A stretch of DNA of 52,935 bases. Source: an uncultured Oscillospiraceae bacterium. Lineage in GTDB: Bacteria > Bacillota > Clostridia > Oscillospirales > Oscillospiraceae. Location of the stretch: positions 1 through 52,935 of the forward strand of contig CAKUIM010000014.1 in NCBI GenBank assembly GCA_934660965.1, given 5' to 3'. This document shows, one piece after another, positions 8,652 to 17,300 of the stretch. Every line of letters begins with the position of its first letter. Within the stretch, counting starts at the first letter, position 1. A program made the position numbers and the translations under genes. The notes beneath the pieces were generated by a model that was given only the letters and a program-made list of their open reading frames with translations, did not search any database and was not told the DNA's origin.

Positions 8652-8730
8652 CGGAATCTGACCGCTGGGGGCGAGTGCCCCGTCAAAACCGGCGCGGGCC
8701 ATTCCCGCCGCCTTTAGAGGAGGAGCGAAC

Positions 8731-9285
8731 ATGAACGAGATCTGCAAGCCCTATGACGCGAAAATGCAACGCACCATCGAGGTGGTAAAAAGCGACTTTT
8801 CGTCTGTGCGCGCCGGCCGCGCCAATGCCGCTGTGCTCGACCGCATCCAGGTGGAGTATTACGGCACCCCCACCCCCATCCAGCAGGTGGCCAGCATCTC
8901 CACCCCCGACCCCCGCACCCTGGCCATCCAGCCCTGGGATATCAGCCTTCTGCGCGCAATCGAAAAGGCCATCCAGACCTCTGACCTGGGCATCAACCCC
9001 CAGAATGACGGCCGCGTGATCCGCCTGGCTTTCCCTCAGCTCACCGAGGAGCGCCGCATGGAGCTGACAAAGCAGGTGCGCAAGTACGCCGAGAACGGCA
9101 AAGTCGCCATCCGCAACGTCCGCCGCGAGGCCATGGACGCCCTGAAGGACAAAAAGAAGAAGGCTGAGATCACCGAAGACGAGCAGAAGGAGCTGGAAAA
9201 GGAGCTCCAGGACATGACCGATAAGCGCTGCAAGGAGATCGACGCCCTGACCGTCGAGAAGGAAAAGGAGCTTATGGCGGTCTGA
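8731..9285 (+). CDS. frr: Ribosome recycling factor
   Basis: RRF splits post-termination ribosomes together with EF-G. The 184-aa product shows the expected three-helix bundle with the conserved RAGRANAAVLDRIQVEYYG near the N-terminus, PWDISLLRAIEKAI in the small domain, and VRKYAENGKVAIRNVRREA in the C-terminal helix. The start is ATG 8731 behind AGAGGAGGAGCG. It lies between pyrH and uppS as in most Firmicutes. Confidence 0.97.
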   Translation: MNEICKPYDAKMQRTIEVVKSDFSSVRAGRANAAVLDRIQVEYYGTPTPIQQVASISTPDPRTLAIQPWDISLLRAIEKAIQTSDLGINPQNDGRVIRLAFPQLTEERRMELTKQVRKYAENGKVAIRNVRREAMDALKDKKKKAEITEDEQKELEKELQDMTDKRCKEIDALTVEKEKELMAV

Positions 9286-9310
9286 GGCCGGCATAAGGCA
9301 AAGGACACTG

Positions 9311-9333
9311 CGGGGCGCGATGCGCCCCGTTTG
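9311..9333 (+). terminator. Weak terminator or attenuator-like hairpin after frr
   Basis: CGGGGCGC (9311-9318) pairs with GCGCCCCG (9322-9329) around the loop GAT, followed by only TTTG. A second small hairpin, TGCCCT/AGGGCA, lies at 9372-9386. The U-tract is poor, so read-through into uppS is likely. Confidence 0.4.
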
Positions 9334-9418
9334 TGTATTCTAAGACTGGAATGCCCGTATTTTGACGATACTGCCCTTGCAGGGCAAGGGGATTTCCCGC
9401 AAACGGAGTTGATTGGAT

Positions 9419-10168
9419 ATGAAGCTCTTCCGCCAAAAGCGCGCCGCCGCCCAGGTGGATTTATCGGCTCTGCCCCGGCATGTGGCCATTATCATGGACG
9501 GCAACGGCCGCTGGGCACAGAAGCGGGGGCTGCCCCGCACGGCGGGCCACGCCGCCGGGGCGGAGACCTTCCGCACCATCGCCACCTTCGCCAAGGAGCT
9601 GGGCCTTTCCTATCTGACGGTGTACGCCTTCTCCACCGAGAACTGGAAGCGCCCCCGGGACGAGGTGGACGCCATCATGCGCCTTCTGGAGAAATACCTG
9701 CTGGAGGCCATTGACACCATGGCCCGGGATAAGGTCAAGATGGCCTTTCTGGGGGACCTTTCCCCCCTGAGCCCCCGCCTTCGGGAGCTGTGCCGCCGCA
9801 CCCAGGACATCTCCCGGGGGTATGACGGCTGCCAGGTGAACATCTGCCTCAATTACGGCGGGCGGGACGAGCTTCTCCGGGCGGCCCGGGCCTACGCGGC
9901 GGACTGCCTTGCCGGAGAGGCGGACGCAAACCACCTCACGGCGGAGGACTTCGGCGGCTATCTCTACTCCGCCGGCATCCCCGACCCGGATCTGGTCATC
10001 CGGCCCAGCGGGGAGAAGCGCATCTCCAACTTCCTGCTGTGGCAGTCGGCCTATGCGGAATTTTACTTTACCGACGTGCTCTGGCCCGACTTCTCCAAGG
10101 AGGAGCTGCTCCGGGCCCTGGCAGACTATCAGCGGCGGGATCGCCGCTACGGAGGGATTCGGTCATGA
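9419..10168 (+). CDS. uppS: Isoprenyl transferase (undecaprenyl diphosphate synthase)
   Basis: UppS extends farnesyl diphosphate with isopentenyl diphosphate in cis to make the undecaprenyl carrier for wall and teichoic-acid synthesis. The 249-aa product has HVAIIMDGNGRWA with the catalytic aspartate at residue 27, TVYAFSTENWKR, and the C-terminal signatures PDPDLVIRPSGEKRISNFLLWQ and FTDVLWPDF. ATG 9419 is about 9 nt after GGAG; an in-frame TTG at 9413 is too close to that site. Its TGA overlaps the ATG of cdsA, implying coupled translation. Confidence 0.96.
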   Translation: MKLFRQKRAAAQVDLSALPRHVAIIMDGNGRWAQKRGLPRTAGHAAGAETFRTIATFAKELGLSYLTVYAFSTENWKRPRDEVDAIMRLLEKYLLEAIDTMARDKVKMAFLGDLSPLSPRLRELCRRTQDISRGYDGCQVNICLNYGGRDELLRAARAYAADCLAGEADANHLTAEDFGGYLYSAGIPDPDLVIRPSGEKRISNFLLWQSAYAEFYFTDVLWPDFSKEELLRALADYQRRDRRYGGIRS

Positions 10169-10995
10169 CAAAGCGTATCCTGGTGGCGGTCATCTTTGTC
10201 CCCATCCTGTTTGTGATTATGTTTTTCCTGCCCACCGTGGTGCTTGCGGCGGTGGTGGCCTTCATCGCGGCCCTGGCATGCTACGAGCTGCTGCGTGCGG
10301 CAGGGGAGGGAAAAGTGACCGCGCCGATGAAGGCAGTGTCGGTACTATCCGCCGCCGCCATCCCCCTGGGGGTGTGGCGCAATGCCGCCGCCGTCACCAT
10401 CAGCGTGTGCGCCTTTGTGATTATGGCGGTGTCCTTCTGGTGCGCCATCCGCGCCTATGACGAGACGGAACAGGACACCCCCATCGGCTTTTACCACATC
10501 CTGCTCACCCTCTTCGGCGGCGCGGCCATTCCGGCGGGGCTGGCCGCCCTGGTGCGCCTGAAGGGGATGGAGGACGGGAAATACCTGGTGCTGCTGGCAG
10601 TGATGCTCGCCTTCATTACCGACGGCGGCGCCTACTTTGCCGGGGTGTTCCTGGGCCGGCACCGGGGCATCACCCGCGTGAGCCCCAACAAAAGCCTGGA
10701 GGGCTACCTGGGCGGCTTTGCCACCGGCGTTCTCGCCGCGCTCCTTTACGGAGCCATCGTTAGGGCCGCCGCAGGGCTGCGGGCCAATTTCCTGAGCCTT
10801 GCCCTGTGCGGCCTTGCAGGGGCGCTGGCCACCGAGCTTGGCGACCTGGCCTTTTCCCTTGTGAAGCGGCAGTTCGGCGTGAAGGACTACGGTCATCTGC
10901 TCCCCGGTCATGGCGGCATGCTTGACCGGTTTGACAGCATGATCTTCTGCGCCCCCGTGGTGCTCTTTATCGTCACCTACCTTCCCGCGTTCTAA
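10165..10995 (+). CDS. cdsA: Phosphatidate cytidylyltransferase (CDP-diglyceride synthase)
   Basis: CdsA forms CDP-diacylglycerol, the branch point of phospholipid synthesis, in the membrane. The 276-aa product is strongly hydrophobic with several membrane segments, beginning with one at about residues 5-38. The C-terminal signature is present: SPNKSLEGYLGG, then GDLAFSLVKRQFGVKDYGHLLPGHGG in two consecutive stretches, with the conserved aspartates of GDL and LDRFDS. The start is the ATG at 10165, in a four-base ATGA overlap with uppS. The frame open from 10039 is a uppS shadow. Confidence 0.95.
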   Translation: MTKRILVAVIFVPILFVIMFFLPTVVLAAVVAFIAALACYELLRAAGEGKVTAPMKAVSVLSAAAIPLGVWRNAAAVTISVCAFVIMAVSFWCAIRAYDETEQDTPIGFYHILLTLFGGAAIPAGLAALVRLKGMEDGKYLVLLAVMLAFITDGGAYFAGVFLGRHRGITRVSPNKSLEGYLGGFATGVLAALLYGAIVRAAAGLRANFLSLALCGLAGALATELGDLAFSLVKRQFGVKDYGHLLPGHGGMLDRFDSMIFCAPVVLFIVTYLPAF

Positions 10996-11004
10996 GGAGA
11001 GAGT

Positions 11005-12153
11005 ATGAAACGTAATCTGTCAGTACTGGGGTCTACCGGCTCTATCGGCACCCAGACGCTGGAGGTGGCCCGCGCCTGCGGCCACCGCGTTGCGGCCCTG
11101 GCGGCCAACCGCAGCGCCGCGCTGGTAGAGCAGCAGGCCCGGGAGTTTTTGCCGGAGGTGTGCGCCATGGCGGATGAGGGCGCCGCCGCAGAGCTTCGCA
11201 CCCGCCTTGCCGACACGCCGGTGCGGGTGCTTTCCGGCGCGCAGGGCGTGCTGGAGGCGGCAAGCCTTGCCCGGGCGGATACCGTTGTCACCGCCATGGT
11301 GGGCATCGCCGGGCTGCGCCCTACCCTTGCCGCCATCGACGCGGGCAAGCGCATTGCCCTTGCCAACAAGGAGACCCTGGTGTGCGCCGGCGAGCTTGTG
11401 ATGGCCCGGGCCCGGGAGCGGGGCGCGGAGATCGTGCCGGTGGACTCGGAGCACTGCGCCATTTTCCAGTGTCTCCAGGGCTGCCGGGACCGGGGCGAGG
11501 TGCGCCGGCTCATCATCACCGCCTCGGGCGGGCCCTTCTTCGGGAAGAGCCGGGCGGAGCTTGCCCACGTCACCCGCGCGGATGCCCTGCGCCACCCCAA
11601 CTGGTCCATGGGGGCCAAAATCACCATCGACTCGGCCACGCTGATGAACAAGGGCCTTGAGTTTATCGAGGCCATGCGCCTTTACGCTATGCCGCCCGAG
11701 CGCATCTCCATCGTCGTTCACCGGGAGAGTGTCATCCACTCTCTGGTGGAGTTTGAGGACGGCGCGGTGCTGGCCCAGCTGGGTGCAGCGGATATGCGCC
11801 TGCCCATCCAGTACGCCCTTTCCTACCCGGAGCGGACGCCCGGCCCGGCCCAGCGCCTGGATTTGCTCGCCTGCCCGCCCCTGACCTTTCATGCGCCGGA
11901 TGAGGACACCTTCCGCTGCCTGAAGCTGGCGCTGACGTGCGCCCGGCGGGGGGGAAACGCCACCGCCGTGCTCAACGGCGCAAACGAGGCGGCGGTTGGG
12001 CTGTTCCTGGAGAACAGAATCGGCTTTCTTCAGATTGCGGAGCTGGTGGAGGCCGCCCTTGACGCGGTGCCCTGGCAGGCCAATCCCGGCCTCTCCGACA
12101 TCCTGGCGGCGGACCGCGCCGCCCGGCAGGCCGTATTTCAGAATTTGAGGTGA
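11005..12153 (+). CDS. dxr: 1-deoxy-D-xylulose-5-phosphate reductoisomerase
   Basis: Dxr is the second enzyme of the non-mevalonate (MEP) isoprenoid pathway, rearranging and reducing DXP to MEP with NADPH. The 382-aa product has the nucleotide-binding loop LGSTGSIGTQTLEVA at the N-terminus, the metal-binding VDSEHCAIFQC, the substrate loop segment HPNWSMGAKITIDSATLMNKGLE (read in two halves) and the C-terminal helical domain with NGANEAAV. The start is ATG 11005 after AAGGAGAG. It overlaps rseP by four bases. Confidence 0.97.
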   Translation: MKRNLSVLGSTGSIGTQTLEVARACGHRVAALAANRSAALVEQQAREFLPEVCAMADEGAAAELRTRLADTPVRVLSGAQGVLEAASLARADTVVTAMVGIAGLRPTLAAIDAGKRIALANKETLVCAGELVMARARERGAEIVPVDSEHCAIFQCLQGCRDRGEVRRLIITASGGPFFGKSRAELAHVTRADALRHPNWSMGAKITIDSATLMNKGLEFIEAMRLYAMPPERISIVVHRESVIHSLVEFEDGAVLAQLGAADMRLPIQYALSYPERTPGPAQRLDLLACPPLTFHAPDEDTFRCLKLALTCARRGGNATAVLNGANEAAVGLFLENRIGFLQIAELVEAALDAVPWQANPGLSDILAADRAARQAVFQNLR

Positions 12154-13235
12154 ATCGACCCTTGGCAAGAGTGCTTTATATCCTGCTGGCCATCCTGTGC
12201 TTCGGCGTCATGGTGGCCATCCACGAGTTCGGCCATTTCTTCACCGCCAAGCTGCTGAAGGTGCGGGTGAATGAATTTTCCGTCGGCATGGGCCCCGCGC
12301 TGTGGTCCAAGGAAAAGGGGGAGACCAAATACTCCCTCCGGGCCCTGCCCATCGGCGGCTACTGCGCCATGGAGGGGGAGGACGAGGACACCGGCGACCC
12401 CCATGCCTTCTCCGTCCAGCCCTGGTGGAAGCGGGTCATCATTTTGTGCGCCGGAGCGGCCATGAATTTCCTGCTGGGGCTTGTGATCGTGGTGCTGCTC
12501 TACTCCGGCGTGTCCATGGCCCGGCAGCCGGTGATCACCGAGTTTATGGACGGCTTCCCCTTGGAGGGGGAGCAGGGGCTGATGGTGGGCGACCGCATCC
12601 TCGCCATCGACGGCCACCGCATTCTGATGTACAGCGATGTCCAGACCTTCCTTGCCCGCAACGACGGCAGCGGCATGGACATCACCGTGCTGCGTGATGG
12701 GGAAAAGGTGCGCCTGCGCGATCTGCCCCTGGTGCCCCGGGAGTATGTCTACGAGGGCGAGACGGTGACCATGTTCGGCCTTATCTTCGGCCAGGCGGAG
12801 GAGCTTGGCTTTTTCGGGCGTCTGCGGCAGGGCGCGGCCCAGGCGGTGGACTTCGTCCGCCTGGTGTGGGTGAGCCTGGGTGACCTTCTGGGCGGCCGGG
12901 CCAGGCTGCGCGATATGTCGGGCGTCATCGGCATCGTGGACGCGGTGGGCAGCGTGGGTGCTGCCTCCCAGACGGTGGCGGACGGCCTGATGAGCGTATT
13001 TTACTTTGTGGCCTTCATCTCGGTAAACCTTGCGGTGATGAACCTGCTGCCCGTCCCCGCGCTGGACGGCGGGCGGATTTTCTTCATCCTGGTCAACGCC
13101 CTGGTGTATCTTGTCAGCCGCCGGCGCATCCCTGCCAAGTACGAGGGCTACGTCCACACCGCGGGCTTTGTGCTGCTGCTGGCGCTGATGGCCGTCATCG
13201 CCTTCCAGGACGTTTGGAAGATCGTAGCCTCATAA
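12150..13235 (+). CDS. rseP: Site-2 intramembrane zinc metalloprotease RseP family
   Basis: RseP/RasP enzymes cleave membrane-bound anti-sigma factors and leftover signal peptides inside the bilayer. The 361-aa product has the HEFGH zinc motif in the first membrane helix (H25, E26, H29), a central PDZ domain around residues 120-200, and the third ligand in NLLPVPALDGGR near residue 307 in a later helix. The start is GTG 12150, overlapping the dxr TGA. Position between dxr and ispG matches other Clostridia. Its substrate here is unknown; no anti-sigma gene is visible in the window. Confidence 0.94.
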   Translation: MNRPLARVLYILLAILCFGVMVAIHEFGHFFTAKLLKVRVNEFSVGMGPALWSKEKGETKYSLRALPIGGYCAMEGEDEDTGDPHAFSVQPWWKRVIILCAGAAMNFLLGLVIVVLLYSGVSMARQPVITEFMDGFPLEGEQGLMVGDRILAIDGHRILMYSDVQTFLARNDGSGMDITVLRDGEKVRLRDLPLVPREYVYEGETVTMFGLIFGQAEELGFFGRLRQGAAQAVDFVRLVWVSLGDLLGGRARLRDMSGVIGIVDAVGSVGAASQTVADGLMSVFYFVAFISVNLAVMNLLPVPALDGGRIFFILVNALVYLVSRRRIPAKYEGYVHTAGFVLLLALMAVIAFQDVWKIVAS

Positions 13236-13252
13236 GGAGGGCAAAAAACACC

Positions 13253-14290
13253 ATGAGCAGACAGATTCATGTGGGGAACGTGGCCATCGGCGGCGGCGCT
13301 GCGGTGTCCATCCAGTCCATGACCAACACCCCCACCCATGACGTGGAGGCCACCGCGGCCCAGGTCCGGGCCCTGGCGGCGGCGGGCTGCGACATTGTGC
13401 GCCTGGCCGTGCCCGACATGGCGGCGGCCCGGGCCATCGGGGCCATCCGCGCCCAGAGCCCCGTCCCGCTGGTGGCGGACATTCACTTTGACTACCGCCT
13501 GGCTCTGGAGGCTGTCGAGCAGGGCATCGACAAGATCCGCATCAACCCGGGCAACATCGGCTCCCGGGACAAGGTGGAGGCGGTGGCCCGTGCCTGCCGG
13601 GAGCGGGGCATCCCCATCCGGGTGGGGGTCAACGGCGGCTCGCTGGAGCGGGACCTTCTCGAGAAATACGGCGGCGTCACCCCCCGGGCCCTGGTGGAGA
13701 GCGCCCTGGGCCATGTGCGGCTGCTGGAAAAGTTCGGCTTTGAGGACATCTGCATCTCCCTGAAGGCGTCCAACGTCCCCACCACCGTCCAGGCTTACCA
13801 GCTCATGGCGGCGGAGCACGACTATCCCCTCCACCTGGGCGTGACCGAGGCCGGCACGCCGGAGCTGGGCATCCTCAAGGCCGCCGCCGGTATCGGCGGG
13901 CTGCTGGCCATGGGGGTGGGCGACACCATCCGCGTCACCCTCACCGCCGACCCGGTGGAGGAGGTCTATGCGGCCAAGCAGATCCTCCGGGCCATCGGAG
14001 CGCGCCGGGACGGGCCAGAGCTCATCGCCTGCCCCACCTGCGGCCGCACCCGGATCGACCTCATCTCCATGGCCCGGCAGGTGGAGGAGCGGCTGAAAGC
14101 GGTAGACAAGCCCATTACCGTGGCGGTGATGGGCTGCGCCGTCAACGGCCCCGGCGAGGCCCGTCACGCGGACGTGGGCATTGCCGGCGGCTGCGGCGAG
14201 GGGCTGCTGTTCCAAAAGGGCGAGATCGTGGCCAAGGTGCCGGAAGACCGGCTGGTGGACGAGCTGATGGCCCTCATCGAGAAACTATGA
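13253..14290 (+). CDS. ispG: (E)-4-hydroxy-3-methylbut-2-enyl-diphosphate synthase
   Basis: IspG is the penultimate MEP-pathway enzyme, reductively opening the cyclic diphosphate to HMBPP with a [4Fe-4S] cluster. The 345-aa product has a TIM-barrel N-terminal domain (SIQSMTNTPTHDVEATAAQV, DIHFDYRLAL, KIRINPGNIG). The cluster domain has C260 and C263 in CPTCGRT and C295 with E302 in GCAVNGPGE, the complete three-Cys-plus-Glu set. ATG 13253 follows AAGGAGG; the in-frame extension to 13214 is inside rseP. Reducing partners (ferredoxin or flavodoxin) are not encoded nearby. Confidence 0.96.
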   Translation: MSRQIHVGNVAIGGGAAVSIQSMTNTPTHDVEATAAQVRALAAAGCDIVRLAVPDMAAARAIGAIRAQSPVPLVADIHFDYRLALEAVEQGIDKIRINPGNIGSRDKVEAVARACRERGIPIRVGVNGGSLERDLLEKYGGVTPRALVESALGHVRLLEKFGFEDICISLKASNVPTTVQAYQLMAAEHDYPLHLGVTEAGTPELGILKAAAGIGGLLAMGVGDTIRVTLTADPVEEVYAAKQILRAIGARRDGPELIACPTCGRTRIDLISMARQVEERLKAVDKPITVAVMGCAVNGPGEARHADVGIAGGCGEGLLFQKGEIVAKVPEDRLVDELMALIEKL

Positions 14291-14308
14291 CAAGGAGAAT
14301 CCCGCCCC

Positions 14309-17300
14309 ATGGCAGAAGCGAAAAAAGCTACATTTGAAAAAACCTTTGCCGGCTGTCCCTTTCCGGCGGACGTGCTGCCCGCGCTGGGGCAGTGCCCCGT
14401 GGCCGTGCGGGTGAGCCGGACGGAGCGCACCATGGAGATTGTCGGAACAGCTCCCGCGGCCGCACCCGAGGAGCTGCTGCGCCGGGCAGAGCAGGCCATC
14501 GCCGCGCGCTACGGCTTGTCCGGCGTCCACATCCGGCTGACGGCAGAGGCCCAGGCGGCGCCTGCGCCCCAGGTTCAGCCTGCGCAGCGCGCGCAGAAGA
14601 GCGCCGAAAAGTCGGCTGAGAAGCTGCCGGAGGCCCCGGTGCGGAAGGCCGCGGAGCAGAGCGCGCAGAAAACGGCCGCCCCCGTATCCCCGGCGGCGCA
14701 GAAGGGTGCGGCGGGGGAGAGCTCGAGTGCTCCCGGTGACCTCTTTGCCCGGATGGAGGAGATGCGCCGGGCGGTGGCCGGCAGCCGGGGGACCGCCCCG
14801 GCGGCAGCTGCCCCCGGCGGCACGCCCAGAAAGGGCCGTGTCCGGCAGATCTACGGCAAGATCAGCTCCCGCAAGAAGCCAACCCCCATCGGGGACCTGG
14901 TGCTGGATATGGGCAACGTCCTCATCGAGGGCGAGGTGTTCAACATCGAGCACCGGGAGCTCACCCGCCGGAAGGCCTGGGTGGTGTGTTTCGACGTGAC
15001 GGACTATACCGGCTCCATCCGCGTCAATCAGTTTCTGGATGGGGACGTGGCAAAGCCCATCGTTACCCAAATCAAGGAGGGGCAGCGCCTGCAGATTCAG
15101 GGCCGCCTCACCGTCAGCCGCTTTGAGCAGGACATGGTGCTTGAGCCCTACGGCATCAACGAGCTCCCCAAGCGGGAGCCCCGGCAGGACACCGCCCCCG
15201 GCGACAAGCGCATCGAGCTCCATCTGCACACCAAAATGTCCATGATGGACGCCCTGACCGACACCAAGGAGGTCATCAAGCGGGCCATCTCCTGGGGGCA
15301 CCCGGCCATCGCCATCACCGACCACGGCGTGCTCCAGTCCTTTCCGGACGCCTACAGCGCCTCCGGCGAGGGCAGCAAGATCAAGGTGCTTTACGGCGTG
15401 GAGGCCTATTATCAGAATGATGTGGACGAGCGCGTGGCCGTCCACGGCCCCGGCGAGCTGGAGCTGGGGGAGGAGTACATCGCTTTCGACCTGGAGACCA
15501 CCGGCCTTGATAAGCGCGCCGACCAGATCATTGAGATCGGCGCGGTGCTGGTGCGCGATGGCCGTGTGGCCGACCGCTTTTCCACCTTTGCCCAGCCCGG
15601 CCATCCCTTAAGCCCCAAGACCGTCTCCCTTACCCACATCACCGACGAGATGCTGCTCGGCGCGCCCAGCCCCGCCCAGGCGGTGGATGCCTTCCTTGAT
15701 TGGGCGGGGGACAGGCCCCTTGTGGCCCACAACGCGGAGTTTGACGTGGGCTTTCTGCGGGAGTACTGCGCGCGCTCCGGCCGGCCCTTTGCGCCGCTGT
15801 GGATCGACACCCTCATCCTGGCCCAGTACCTGTGCCCCACGCTCTCCAACCACAAGCTGGACACCGTGGCCGACGCCCTGGAGCTGCCCCCCTTCCAGCA
15901 CCACCGGGCCTATGACGACGCCGACACCTGCGGCCAGATCTTCTGGGCCCTCATCCCCAGGCTCCGGGGTGCGGGGGTGGGGCGCATCAGCCAGGTCAAT
16001 GCCGCCTTCTCCCATATGAAGCGGGGGGGGCGGGTCCGGCGCAGCGCAAACCACCTCATTCTCATTGCCCGCAACCAGACCGGCCTTCGAAACCTCTATA
16101 AGCTGGTGTCCAAAAGCCATCTGGAGCACTTTGCCCGCTATCCCATCATGCCCAAGTCCCTCATCAACGAAAACCGGGAGGGGCTGCTCATCGGCTCCGC
16201 CTGCGAGGCGGGCGAGCTGTTCCGGGCGGTGATGGACGGCAAGGACGACGAGGAGCTTGCCCGCATTGCCGCCTGGTACGACTATCTGGAGATCCAGCCC
16301 CTGTCCAACAACGCCTACATGCTCCGGCCGGACAAGGAGGGCCGGGCCATCGCCCGCAGCCAGGAGGATTTGCGGGACTTCAACCGCCGCATTGTGGCCC
16401 TGGGCGAGCGGCTCCATAAGCCGGTGTGCGCCACCGGCGACGTGCATTTCCTGGAGCCGGAGCACGAGATCTACCGCCATGTGCTTCTGGCCGCCAAGGA
16501 GTTTGAGGACGCCGACGCCCCCAACCCCCTCTACTTCCGCACCACCGACGAGATGCTCGAGGAGTTCTCCTATCTGGGCGAGGAAAAGGCCCATTATGTG
16601 GTGGTGGACGCCCCCCGGGAGATCGCCTCCTGGGTGGACCAGGTGCGCCCCCTGCCCCAGGGCCTCTTTACGCCGAAAATCGAAAATTCCGAGGGCCAGC
16701 TGCGCGACCTGGTGTGGAGTAAAGCAAAACGCCTTTACGGCGAAGAGCCGCCCCAGATCGTGACGGACCGTATCAATGCAGAGCTCAAGGACATCATCGG
16801 CTGCCACTATGACGTCATTTACATGTCCGCCCAGAAGCTGGTGCAGAACTCCCTGGAGCACGGCTATCTGGTGGGCTCCCGGGGGTCGGTGGGCTCGTCC
16901 CTGGTGGCCTTCATGTCGGGCATCACCGAGGTCAACGCCCTGCCGCCCCACTACCGCTGCCCCAGCTGCCGCCGCAGCGACTTTGAGTACGGCCCGGCCC
17001 ACGGCTTCGGCTGCGGCGCCGATATGCCGGACAGGAACTGCCCGGTGTGCGGCACGCCCTATGAGAAAGACGGCTTCAACATCCCCTTCGAGACCTTCCT
17101 GGGCTTCGGCGGCGACAAGGTGCCGGATATCGACCTGAACTTCTCCGGCGAGTATCAGTCCCGGGCCCACCGCTATACCTTCGAGCTCTTCGGCCAGGAG
17201 CACGTGTTCCGGGCGGGCACCATCGGCACCGTGGCGGAAAAGACCGCCATCGGTTACGTGCGCAAGTATCTTGAGAGCGTGGGCCGGGTGGGGGTGCCCT

